NCBI GenBank assembly: GCA_004144345.1
Contig: SEEL01000004.1
Coordinates: 62,001-126,000 of the forward strand
DNA from: Hyphomicrobiales bacterium
Lineage (GTDB): Bacteria; Pseudomonadota; Alphaproteobacteria; Rhizobiales; Devosiaceae
DNA length: 64,000 nucleotides
Direction of reading: 5' to 3'
Shown: piece by piece, positions 27,573-36,724 of the stretch
How positions within the stretch are numbered: position 1 is the stretch's first letter
Layout: every line of letters begins with the position of its first letter
The notes under the pieces: generated by a model
Seen by the model: only the letters and a program-made list of their open reading frames with translations
Databases searched by the model: none
Told to the model about the DNA's origin: nothing
Position numbers and translations under genes: made by a program

Positions 27573-28382
27573 TCACGCCACCGCCGGCTGCGCGAACAGC
27601 CCCTCGATCGTGTCGCGGTCGGGATGGCTGAAGCGATCCTCCGACAGCGCACCGAGCATGTTGCCGAGCACCTTGTGCATCATGGCCCCGGCCGTCACCG
27701 GCAGATGGCCCGAGATGATGGCCGTGGGATCGAGCGTTTCGATATCGCGGAGCAGCCCGCCGAGCCGGCTCTTGTCCACCATGCCCAGCCAGGGTGCATC
27801 GATCCCTGCCCACATGGTCATGCCGTCGCGCAACGTCGCTTCGGGAATGGCCGCGGTCTCCTCATAGGGCGCGTCGAGCAGCGCGCCGAACGAATCGACG
27901 CTGTAAAGCACGCGCGTCTTCGTATCGAAGAAGCCGGTGGTCTCGGGCGCATCATAGGTTGGCGGCTTCAGCAGTACCAATTCGCGGTCGCCGAGGTCGA
28001 GTCGCTGGCCGTGGTCCATCGGCACCAGCCGGCTCATGTCGAAATCACCGCGGAGGCCCATCTTGGCCGCGCCGAGCTGCGGGATCACGACCTTGGCGTT
28101 CGGCGCCAGCTTCAGCACCGCATCGAGATTGCCGACATGGTCAAGATCGGTGTGGCTCACATAGATCCACTTCAGATCCTCGAGGTCGATGAGCTCGCCG
28201 ACCGCGTGGAGAAACTGGTCCTGGAACGCCTCGCCGCTGGTGTCGACAAGGATCGGCTCCCTGGCGTGGATGAAATGGGCATTGGCCGGCAGGATGCCGA
28301 GCGGCCCGATGGGGAAGAAGCCGCGGAAGGTGGTCACGTCAGGCGCGGTCCGTGTGGCGCCGATAAAGGTGGGGGCGTCCAT
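27573..28382 (-). CDS. MBL-fold metallo-hydrolase
   Basis: A 269-residue metallo-beta-lactamase-fold protein. The metal motif reads SHTDLDHVGN near residue 76, with Asp in place of the middle His, as in flavodiiron/ODP-like MBL domains. A later ISGHLPVT supplies another metal His. No flavodoxin domain is present. It could be a hydrolase or oxygen/NO-linked protein; the substrate is unclear. It is divergent from a TetR gene, and two palindromic sites lie between them, so the TetR protein probably controls it. Confidence 0.85.
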   Translation of the reverse strand: MDAPTFIGATRTAPDVTTFRGFFPIGPLGILPANAHFIHAREPILVDTSGEAFQDQFLHAVGELIDLEDLKWIYVSHTDLDHVGNLDAVLKLAPNAKVVIPQLGAAKMGLRGDFDMSRLVPMDHGQRLDLGDRELVLLKPPTYDAPETTGFFDTKTRVLYSVDSFGALLDAPYEETAAIPEATLRDGMTMWAGIDAPWLGMVDKSRLGGLLRDIETLDPTAIISGHLPVTAGAMMHKVLGNMLGALSEDRFSHPDRDTIEGLFAQPAVA

Positions 28383-28418
28383 TTCTCAACTCTCCTATGG
28401 AAGCGCGATTGATTTCGC

Positions 28419-28477
28419 GATACATAGATGTGCAATGGAATGTGAACCGCAGCTGAATGGCTGCACATGGGTGTGCA
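28419..28477. promoter_or_regulatory. Two candidate TetR operators between MBL and TetR genes
   Basis: TGCACA-TGGG-TGTGCA (28462-28477) is a perfect 6-bp inverted repeat. A related site, GATACATAGATGTGCA, lies at 28419-28434. Seen as direct repeats, TGTGCAATGGAATG (28429) and TGTGCATTGGAATG (28472) match at 13 of 14 bases, 43 bp apart. The second overlaps the TetR start, which suggests autorepression. Confidence 0.55.
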
Positions 28478-28482
28478 TTGGA

Positions 28483-29052
28483 ATGGCGCGAGAATATGTA
28501 AAGGCCAGGCGGGCCGAGCAGGAAGGCGAGACGCGGCAGCGGATCGTCGAGGCCGCGCTGGCGCTGCATGGCGAAGTGGGGCCGAACCGCACGACCATCA
28601 GCATGATTGCCGAGCGGGCCGGCGTGCAGCGCCACACGGTCTATGCGCATCTGCCTGACGACCGCGCCGTGTTCATGGCCTGCTCCGGCCTGCATGCCGA
28701 GCGCGAGCCCCTGCCCTCGCCCGAGGGCTGGGCGGCCATCGACGAGCCGGCAGCGCGCCTGACCGCAGGGCTGTCGGCGCTCTATGGATGGTTCGCGAAG
28801 AACGAGGCGGTCGTTGCGCATGTGCTGGCCGATGCGGAACAGAATGCAACGCTCGGCGAGGTCTCGCAGCTTCGCTTCGGCGAGCCGCTGGCAGCGATCC
28901 GGGCCTCGCTCGTCAAGGGCCTCGATGCGAGGGGCAAGGCCGCCCTTGTGCTGGCCACGAGCTTTTACACCTGGCGGACGCTGACGCGGGAGGCCGGGAT
29001 GAAGCCCAAGGATGCCGTGGCGCTGCTGGTCGGATCGATCCTGCGCTCCTAG
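28483..29052 (+). CDS. TetR-family regulator (MBL-linked)
   Basis: A 189-residue TetR-type regulator. The HTH reads GPNRTTISMIAERAGVQRHTVYAHLPDDRAVFMAC (about 35-68), and the C-terminal ligand domain ends with LVGSILRS. ATG 28483 (MAREYVKARRAEQE) gives the usual short N-terminal arm; a longer form could begin at 28435. It is divergent from the MBL gene, with candidate operators between. The ligand is not predictable. Confidence 0.88.
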   Translation: MAREYVKARRAEQEGETRQRIVEAALALHGEVGPNRTTISMIAERAGVQRHTVYAHLPDDRAVFMACSGLHAEREPLPSPEGWAAIDEPAARLTAGLSALYGWFAKNEAVVAHVLADAEQNATLGEVSQLRFGEPLAAIRASLVKGLDARGKAALVLATSFYTWRTLTREAGMKPKDAVALLVGSILRS

Positions 29053-29081
29053 AAAAGCAAAAGGGGCCCTTGCGGACCCCT
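29052..29081 (-). terminator. Intrinsic terminator of ilvC
   Basis: On the minus strand AGGGGTCC pairs with GGGCCCCT (one mismatch) around a short loop and is followed by TTTTGCTTTT. It lies 25 bases after the ilvC stop. It may also end the convergent TetR transcript. Confidence 0.8.
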
Positions 29082-29105
29082 CTCACCAATTCAGTGGCGT
29101 AGAAC

Positions 29106-30789
<1,684 letters not shown>

Positions 30790-30844
30790 CGGAACTCTCC
30801 CTCGCCCCGTCAGCGCTGGACTGCGCGAGAGGCATTGGAGGTGT

Positions 30845-30859
30845 ACCGTACGTTACGGT
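30845..30859. promoter_or_regulatory. Palindromic operator upstream of TetR-ilvC
   Basis: ACCGTA-CGT-TACGGT is a perfect 6-bp inverted repeat, matching the size and symmetry of TetR-family operators. It lies between the cutC stop and the TetR start, so binding would control the TetR-ilvC unit. Confidence 0.65.
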
Positions 30860-30865
30860 TCGGCG

Positions 30866-31591
30866 TCAAGCCGGATCGCGCGAGGCCATTTCGGCCTTCA
30901 GGGCCCGGACAATTCCGGCATCGGTTTCCATGCGCGGCCCCGTCGCAAAGCCCAGCCTGACCGCCGCCGGGCTGGCGGCGATCGGCTCGCCGGAGCAGGA
31001 GGAGTGCAACTCGTCCACGGCGCCCGAGGCAATGATCTCGGCGGCATTGCCGGGGCGGATGCCCGCCCCCGCCATGATGGCGACGCGGCCCCGCGCGACC
31101 CGATGCATCACCGCCAGCCTGTCGAGGCCGTCAAGCGCGCTCTCCGCGCCGCCCGAACTAAGAATGCGTTCTACTCCGACCGCAATCGCTGCCTCGGTCG
31201 CCTCGGCGACATCCGGCACCAGATCGATGGCACGGTGCAGCGTCGCGCCGAGCCCGTCCGCATGGGACCGCAGGCGTTCCAGCAGGCGCGTATCGAGGCG
31301 GCCATCGGCGAGGCTGGCGCCGATCACCACGCCGGCAAGACCCGCCGCGCGGATGGCATCGATGTCGCGCAGCATCGTATCGGTGTCCGCCGCATCGAAG
31401 ACGAAATCGCCGGCGCGCGGGCGCACCATGGCATAGACCGGCACCGACGCCTCAGCCGCCAGCGCCAGCAGACCCGGCAGCGGCGTGAGGCCGCCCAGTT
31501 CCAGCGCCGAACAGAGTTCAAGTCGATCGGCGCCGCCCGCAATCGCCGCGGCGAGACTCTGCGGATCGGCGACGCATACTTCGAGGATCAA
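30866..31591 (-). CDS. cutC: CutC-family protein
   Basis: A 241-residue TIM-barrel protein. MILEVCVADPQSLAAAIAGGADRLELCSALELGGLTP is the unmistakable CutC N-terminus, and ILSSGGAESALDGL near residue 155 is the second hallmark. The family is annotated for copper homeostasis, though the evidence for that role is weak. Its start overlaps the ROK kinase stop by 4 bases, so it is the last gene of an esterase-monooxygenase-ROK-CutC operon, which hints at a sugar-related rather than copper role here. Confidence 0.93.
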   Translation of the reverse strand: MILEVCVADPQSLAAAIAGGADRLELCSALELGGLTPLPGLLALAAEASVPVYAMVRPRAGDFVFDAADTDTMLRDIDAIRAAGLAGVVIGASLADGRLDTRLLERLRSHADGLGATLHRAIDLVPDVAEATEAAIAVGVERILSSGGAESALDGLDRLAVMHRVARGRVAIMAGAGIRPGNAAEIIASGAVDELHSSCSGEPIAASPAAVRLGFATGPRMETDAGIVRALKAEMASRDPA

Positions 31592-32487
31592 GACAGGCCT
31601 CCCATGATGGCGGCCCCGACAAGGCCCGGTTCGATAGCGAGCGCCGCCTGGACAACCAGCGGCGCGTTTGTGCGGCGGAGGATGCGGCTGCGCACTTCGC
31701 GGTCGAGCCGCTCGACCAGCTTCGCCGATTGGCCGAGCCCGCCGCCGAGCGGCACGATGCTGGCGCCGACGACATTGACCACGAGCGCCAGCGGCGGCGC
31801 TACGACGTCGAAATAGACATCCATCGTGCGGCCCGCTGCCGCGTCGCCAGCCTCCCAGGCCGCAACGATCTCGACGCTGCTTGGCGCGCGATCAGTCAAA
31901 TGCCTGTGCAGCCGCTCGAGCCCGCGCGCCGCGCCGACCGTGTCGACGCAGCCGGACTGGCCGCAGCCGCAGGCATAGCGCGGGATCTCGATCGGCGGCG
32001 TGCCGACCCGCGTCGGTGCGATCGGGCCATGGCCCCACTCGCCGGCATAGCCGCCCGCGCCGTTGACCACTTTGCCGTCGATCACCAAGCCGCCGCCGAC
32101 CCCCGTGCCGAGGATCGCGCCGAACACGATGCGATGCCCGCGCCCTGCCCCCGCCACAGCTTCGGCCAGCGCGAAGAGATCGGCGTCATTGCCGACCAGC
32201 ACCTCGCGCCCGAGCCGCCGCGTCAGCTCGGCGGCAAGCGGCAGTCCGTCGATGCAGGGAATGTTGGCGACCTTGATGATGCCATCGGCCGGATCGATGA
32301 CGCCGGTGATCGAGACCGCCACGGGGGACCCCACCGGCGATTGCGTCACCATCTCGCCAATCGCCGCGACGAAGGCGTCGAGATCGTCGAGCGGCGTCGC
32401 ACGCCGGCCGAGCGGCGTCAGGTCGGTCGCGCTGCGGGCCAATGCGCCCTTGATGCCCGAGCCGCCAATGTCGAGGCAGGTGATCAT
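31588..32487 (-). CDS. ROK-family sugar kinase
   Basis: A 299-residue ROK protein without an HTH domain, so a kinase rather than a repressor. The N-terminal phosphate loop is LDIGGSGIKGAL, and NDADLFALAEAV near residue 105 holds the catalytic Asp region. GYAGEWGHGPI precedes the zinc motif CGCGQSGCVDTVGA near 165. It probably phosphorylates glucose, an N-acetylated hexosamine or a similar sugar. Both ends overlap neighbouring genes by 4 bases. Confidence 0.92.
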   Translation of the reverse strand: MITCLDIGGSGIKGALARSATDLTPLGRRATPLDDLDAFVAAIGEMVTQSPVGSPVAVSITGVIDPADGIIKVANIPCIDGLPLAAELTRRLGREVLVGNDADLFALAEAVAGAGRGHRIVFGAILGTGVGGGLVIDGKVVNGAGGYAGEWGHGPIAPTRVGTPPIEIPRYACGCGQSGCVDTVGAARGLERLHRHLTDRAPSSVEIVAAWEAGDAAAGRTMDVYFDVVAPPLALVVNVVGASIVPLGGGLGQSAKLVERLDREVRSRILRRTNAPLVVQAALAIEPGLVGAAIMGGLS

Positions 32488-33593
32488 GCGCTATCCATGA
32501 CTGGCTTGAGTCCCAGTGTCTGCAGCAATTCGCTGGCCGCGGCGCTGCCGGCGCGATTGGCACCGATGGTCGAGGCCGACGGCCCGTAGCCAACGAGGTG
32601 GATGCGCGGATCGCGTGCCACCTGCGTCGCGAGCCGCCCGCTCATCAAGATGCCGCCGCTCGGCTCGCGCAGCAGCAGCGGCGCCAGATGGTCGAGCGAC
32701 GAGCGGAAGCCGGTGCACCAGAGGATGACGTCGACCGTCGCCTCGCGCCCATCGGCCCAGCGCACGCCATCAGGCGTGATCTCGCTGAACATCCCCTGCC
32801 GGTTGAGCACGCCGCGCTCGCGCATCGAGACGATGGCCGGCGTCACCGGCAGGCCGGTGACCGAGACCACCGAATTGGGCGGCAGCCCCTGCCGCACCCG
32901 CGCCTCGACCAGCGCCACGGCGGCGCGCCCCGCTTCCGGATCAAACGGCCCTTCGCGGAACTCCGGCGGCCGCCGCGTCACCCAGATCGTCTCCGCCACG
33001 AAGGAGATCTCGTTGAGCAGTTGGATCGCCGAAATGCCGCCCCCGACGATCACCACGCGCTGCCCCGCGAAATCCTCGGCGCGGCGATAATTCTGCGTGT
33101 GGAGCTGCCGTCCCCGGAACAGCTCGCGTCCCGGATAATCGGGGATATAGGGCGACTCCCAGGTCCCCGTCGCATTGATCACGCCGCGCGCCGAAAAAGT
33201 CTCGCGGTCGGTCTCGATGCGGAACCGCACGTCGCGCGCGCACACCACGCTCACCGTCACCGGCCGATAGACCGGCAGTTCGAACTTCCGCTCATAGGCC
33301 GCGAAGTATTTCGGCACGGCGACCGCCGCCTCGACATTGTCGCCAGCCTCGGGCAGCGCCTCCGACATCGCCATGCCCGGCAGATCGTGGATGCGGTTGA
33401 CCGTGCTCAGCGTCAGCGACGGCCAGCGATATTGCCAGGCGCCGCCCGCCTGTGGCGACTGGTCGAGCACCACGAAGCCGCGCCCGGCCGCAAGGCCGAG
33501 CCGCTTCAAATGATAGGCCGCCGACAGTCCCGCCTGCCCCGCGCCGATGATGGCGACGTCCGTCTTGATCGCGACGCGCGCCGCCACCGCCAT
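32484..33593 (-). CDS. Flavin-dependent monooxygenase / NAD(P)-binding oxidoreductase
   Basis: A 369-residue FAD-dependent protein. GAGQAGLSAAYHLKRLG near residue 16 binds FAD, and VVIVGGGISAIQLLNEI near 175 binds NAD(P)H. NATGTWESPYIPDYPG lies between, as in flavin monooxygenases of the CzcO/YpfE group. ATG 33593 (MAVAARVAIKTDVAII) fits; the longer frame overlaps the esterase gene. It starts 4 bases after the esterase stop and overlaps the ROK start by 4. The substrate is unknown. Confidence 0.88.
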   Translation of the reverse strand: MAVAARVAIKTDVAIIGAGQAGLSAAYHLKRLGLAAGRGFVVLDQSPQAGGAWQYRWPSLTLSTVNRIHDLPGMAMSEALPEAGDNVEAAVAVPKYFAAYERKFELPVYRPVTVSVVCARDVRFRIETDRETFSARGVINATGTWESPYIPDYPGRELFRGRQLHTQNYRRAEDFAGQRVVIVGGGISAIQLLNEISFVAETIWVTRRPPEFREGPFDPEAGRAAVALVEARVRQGLPPNSVVSVTGLPVTPAIVSMRERGVLNRQGMFSEITPDGVRWADGREATVDVILWCTGFRSSLDHLAPLLLREPSGGILMSGRLATQVARDPRIHLVGYGPSASTIGANRAGSAAASELLQTLGLKPVMDSA

Positions 33594-33597
33594 CAGA

Positions 33598-34557
33598 TCA
33601 GCCCAGCGCGGCGAGCCATTCGACCTGCCGCCGTTCCTGCAGCGTGCCGCCGCCCTCATGGTTGTTGAAGCGATAGCTCTCGATGGTCTTGTTGCCGGCA
33701 AAGGCGTTGTAGGCGCCATAGACCGTCGAGGGCGGGCAGATGTCGTCCATCATCGCCACCGAGAACAGCGCACTGGCCTTTGCCCGGGCCGCGAAATGCA
33801 CGCCGTCGAAATAGTTGAGCGTGCGGAAGGCGGTGTCGACCTTGCTGCGATGCACCGTCAGCCAGCGCACGATCTCGCCATAGGGGTCGCGCGTCGTCAG
33901 CCCGACGGCACGCGGGAAGTCGCAGAGGAACGGCACGTCGGCGAGTATGGCGTAGACGCTCGGGTCGAGCCCGGCCACCGCCAGCGAAATGCCGCCGCCC
34001 TGGCTGCCGCCCGCCACCGCGATCCTGGCCGGATCGATCTCGGCACGGCTGCGCGCCGCTTCCACCGCGCGCACGCCGTCGGTGAACACCCGGCGATAAT
34101 AATAGGTCGCCGGGTCCATGATGCCGCGCGTCATCGAACCCGGATGCGCCGGATCGGAACCGGCGGGATCGGGCGTGTCGCCGGCCGACCAGTTGCTGCC
34201 CTGCCCGCGCGTATCCATTACCAGCACGGCCCGGCCACTCGAGGCCCACAGCAGATGCTGGTGCGGCAGATCGCGACCGCCGCCATAGCCGAGGAATTTC
34301 ACCACGCAGCGCGTCACGTCACGGCCGGCCGGCTTGATGTACCAGCCGCGGACCGTATGGCCGCCAAAGCCGGCAAAGCTCACATCAAAAACATCGAAGA
34401 CCGGCAGGCCGACATCGACCGGCGTGAAAGTCGCATTGAGCGGATGGCTGCGCGTCTCGGCCAGCGTTTCGGCCCAGAAGGCGTCGAAATCGGCCGGCGC
34501 CACGGCGCTCGAACGGTAGGTGGCGAGTTGGGCAGGCGAAAGATCGAAGAATGGCAT
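33598..34557 (-). CDS. Acetylxylan esterase / cephalosporin-C deacetylase family
   Basis: A 319-residue alpha/beta hydrolase of carbohydrate esterase family 7. The nucleophile motif is GGSQGGGISLAV near residue 183, DTRGQGSNW near 115 is typical of CE7, and a late NHEGGG supplies the catalytic His. It removes acetyl groups from xylo-oligosaccharides or related compounds. It has no signal peptide, so it acts on imported material. It is first in the operon with monooxygenase, ROK and cutC. A decayed copy of its start lies at 35718-35830. Confidence 0.92.
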   Translation of the reverse strand: MPFFDLSPAQLATYRSSAVAPADFDAFWAETLAETRSHPLNATFTPVDVGLPVFDVFDVSFAGFGGHTVRGWYIKPAGRDVTRCVVKFLGYGGGRDLPHQHLLWASSGRAVLVMDTRGQGSNWSAGDTPDPAGSDPAHPGSMTRGIMDPATYYYRRVFTDGVRAVEAARSRAEIDPARIAVAGGSQGGGISLAVAGLDPSVYAILADVPFLCDFPRAVGLTTRDPYGEIVRWLTVHRSKVDTAFRTLNYFDGVHFAARAKASALFSVAMMDDICPPSTVYGAYNAFAGNKTIESYRFNNHEGGGTLQERRQVEWLAALG

Positions 34558-34635
34558 GACGTGACCCGGTTGATGTATCGCGCACATCGCCATGCCTGCC
34601 GTGAACCTGCAAGCCCCCGCGGGCCCGCTGGCAAC

Positions 34636-34659
34636 CGAGCGGTCCCGTGGGACCGCTCG
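34636..34659 (-). terminator. Hairpin after binding-protein gene
   Basis: CGAGCGGTCCC and GGGACCGCTCG form a perfect 11-bp stem with a two-base loop, 16 bases after the stop at 34676. There is no T tract. It separates this gene from the CE7 operon downstream. Confidence 0.5.
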
Positions 34660-34675
34660 CGGAACGCGCCGCGCG

Positions 34676-35617
34676 CTAGTGCAGCGACGCCAGCGCCTTC
34701 TCGTAATAGGTGAGGATGGCGTTCGCGTCGCCATAACCGGCAATGGTCAGCTTGCCGATCGGGAACTCGTAGCCCGCGGCCGTCGCGCTCAGCGCCTTGT
34801 AGGTGCCCAAGTCGCGGGTCTGCGTCGTGGTCTCGATCGGATCGCCATTGAGCGCCGTGCCGTAGAACAGGATCTGGGCATCGGCGAGCGCGTCGCCCAG
34901 CGTTTCATTGCTGAGATAGACGTCGCTGCCATCCTCTGTCTTCAGCGCCTCGACGCTCTGCGCATAGACCGCGCCAGCCGGCTCGAGGATGCGGCCGCTC
35001 ATCGTGTTGGACGGATAGAGCGCCGGTTCGCCGAAATCCCAGGCGACCCACACCGCGATCGGATGCGCCGCCGCCATGTCGCCGGTTCGCGCCTTGATAT
35101 CCGCCTGCCGCGCCGCAAAGGCCTCTTCCACCGTCTTCAGTTCAGCCGTGCGGTTGGTCGCCTCGGCGATCTGCGCCACCCGGCTCTGCCATTTGGCGCG
35201 ATCGGGACCGGAAATGCCGACCAGCACCACGGGCGCGAGCTTGCGCAATTCATCGACCTGCGCCGGGTCCATCGTGTTGATCGCAAAGATCAGGTCCGGC
35301 TCGAGCGCCGCCGCCTGCTCGAGATTCACCTCGCCCGCCGGCGTGGCAACCACCGGTACGTTCTCGATCTGCGCCCAGTAATCGTCCGGCACATTGGCGG
35401 CGGTAATTGCCCCCTGCCCGACCGGCACGAGGCCCAGATCAAGCAGCGGCTGCGTCGCGATGTAATGGGTGGTGATGACGCGCTGCGGGTTCACCGGCAC
35501 CTCGACATCGCCGAAGCTGGTGGTGACGGTGCGGGTGTCCTGCGCGAGGGCGAACGGGGTCGAGGCAAGAACGCTGGCGAGAGCCAGGGCGGCCAGAAGC
35601 GGCCGGCGAATAGACAT
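34676..35617 (-). CDS. Iron-siderophore/heme-type ABC substrate-binding protein
   Basis: A 313-residue class III (FepB/BtuF-like) binding protein. The signal peptide is MSIRRPLLAALALASVLAST with cleavage after ALA, from ATG 35617. Family features are NPQRVITTHYIATQPLLDLG and AALEPDLIFAI. It should bind a ferric siderophore, heme or cobalamin in the periplasm. No permease or ATPase gene is adjacent, so it is an orphan. A RirA-like box (TGA-N9-TCA) lies about 60 bases upstream, supporting iron control. Confidence 0.87.
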   Translation of the reverse strand: MSIRRPLLAALALASVLASTPFALAQDTRTVTTSFGDVEVPVNPQRVITTHYIATQPLLDLGLVPVGQGAITAANVPDDYWAQIENVPVVATPAGEVNLEQAAALEPDLIFAINTMDPAQVDELRKLAPVVLVGISGPDRAKWQSRVAQIAEATNRTAELKTVEEAFAARQADIKARTGDMAAAHPIAVWVAWDFGEPALYPSNTMSGRILEPAGAVYAQSVEALKTEDGSDVYLSNETLGDALADAQILFYGTALNGDPIETTTQTRDLGTYKALSATAAGYEFPIGKLTIAGYGDANAILTYYEKALASLH

Positions 35618-35674
35618 AAGGATGCTCCAAAACAAGTCCGGCAGCCGGGCTGCCGCGGGCATTCCTAATTAATA

Positions 35675-35689
35675 TGATCTAGCCAGTCA
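35675..35689. promoter_or_regulatory. Candidate iron-responsive (RirA/IRO) box
   Basis: TGATCTAGCCAGTCA matches the TGA-N9-TCA iron-responsive operator bound by RirA in Rhizobiales. It sits in AT-rich promoter-like DNA upstream of the orphan iron-type binding protein. The motif is short, so chance is possible. Confidence 0.45.
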
Positions 35690-35717
35690 ACTTATGAGGA
35701 AATCCCCCGCCGCCGCG

Positions 35718-35830
35718 CCGAGCGGTAGGTGGCGAGTTGCGCGGCCGGGAGATCGAAAACGGCATGGTGACAGTGGCGTACTGTTGGTGGGGCCGCCAAC
35801 ACGCCACGCCGGTGCGAACGTTCAAGCCCC
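35718..35830 (-). pseudogene. Remnant of a second CE7 esterase gene start
   Basis: The minus strand from 35765 reads MPF, then with a one-base deletion DLPAAQLATYRS, matching MPFFDLSPAQLATYRSS at the start of the CE7 esterase (34557). Similarity continues about 60 bases upstream of both start codons, up to CAAGCCCC. Only ~16 codons survive. It looks like a duplicated and decayed gene start. Confidence 0.65.
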
Positions 35831-36724
35831 TTGATGATCCGTGATGACGGCTTCAATCACCTCGAAGGGCGCGGCGTCGGCCGGATGGGTCACTTGACCG
35901 GTCGCCGCCAGCAAGGCCGCCTTCCACAACGCCCAGCCACGCGCCCGCGCCCATGTGCCGGCATCGGCGTCGACGGTCCGGCGGAACGCCTCGCGCGCAG
36001 CGCCGGTGAAGAACACCCAGCCCATCACGAGATCGCAGGCCGGATCGCCCACCGCGCTGCAGCCGAAATCGATCACTGCCGCCAGTTTGCCGTCACGCAG
36101 CAGGAGGTTGCCCACGGCGACATCGCCATGCACCCAGACCGGCGCAACGGTCCGCGCTGCCTCGGCCGCATCGAGCACCGCAACGGCGCCGGCATTGTCG
36201 ATCCGGTCGCCAAGCTCGGCGACAAACTTCCGGGCTTCGGCGCCATAGGCCGTCGCGAAATCGGCACCGCGCAGATAGCAATGCTGGCCGGGCGGCGGAC
36301 CACCTGTCGTATCGACGCGCTGCAGCACATTGAGGAAGCCCGCAATGTCCTCGGCAAAACGCACCTCGCCCGCTAGCGCCCGTGTCGCCGGCGCGCCCTC
36401 GATCCAGTCATAGATCGACCACAGCCAGGGGAATTCGTCATTGGGCTGGCCGACCCCGATGGGGACCGGTATCGGCAGCGGCAGCAGCGGCGCGAGCTTT
36501 GGCAGCCAGTGCACTTCCTTCTGCGCCTGCTCGGCATAGCCTTCGCCGGTCGGCAGCCGCACCTTCATGCGGTCGCCAAGATGGAAGGTCCAATTGTCCC
36601 AGCCATCCTGCGCTACGTGGCGGATCGGCAGATCGGTCCATTGCGGAAACTGCGCGGCGATCAGCCGCTCGACCATCGCCACATCGACGGGGAACTTGCC
36701 CGCCTTGATTTTCTCTTCCCTCAA
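35822..36724 (-). CDS. Aminoglycoside phosphotransferase-fold kinase
   Basis: A 300-residue APH-fold protein. The catalytic loop is VWVHGDVAVGNLLL near residue 205 and the metal motif VIDFGCSAVGDPACDLV near 225. The family phosphorylates small molecules such as aminoglycosides, macrolides or sugars; this member need not confer resistance. I chose TTG 36724, whose TTGA overlaps the DUF763 stop. ATG 36676 (MVERLIAAQFPQW) is the alternative. Confidence 0.87.
   Translation of the reverse strand: MREEKIKAGKFPVDVAMVERLIAAQFPQWTDLPIRHVAQDGWDNWTFHLGDRMKVRLPTGEGYAEQAQKEVHWLPKLAPLLPLPIPVPIGVGQPNDEFPWLWSIYDWIEGAPATRALAGEVRFAEDIAGFLNVLQRVDTTGGPPPGQHCYLRGADFATAYGAEARKFVAELGDRIDNAGAVAVLDAAEAARTVAPVWVHGDVAVGNLLLRDGKLAAVIDFGCSAVGDPACDLVMGWVFFTGAAREAFRRTVDADAGTWARARGWALWKAALLAATGQVTHPADAAPFEVIEAVITDHQGA

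Noticed and set aside
35822-36724. Antibiotic-resistance call for the APH-fold gene
   Set aside because: The fold is shared by many small-molecule kinases, and no mobile element or resistance context is present.
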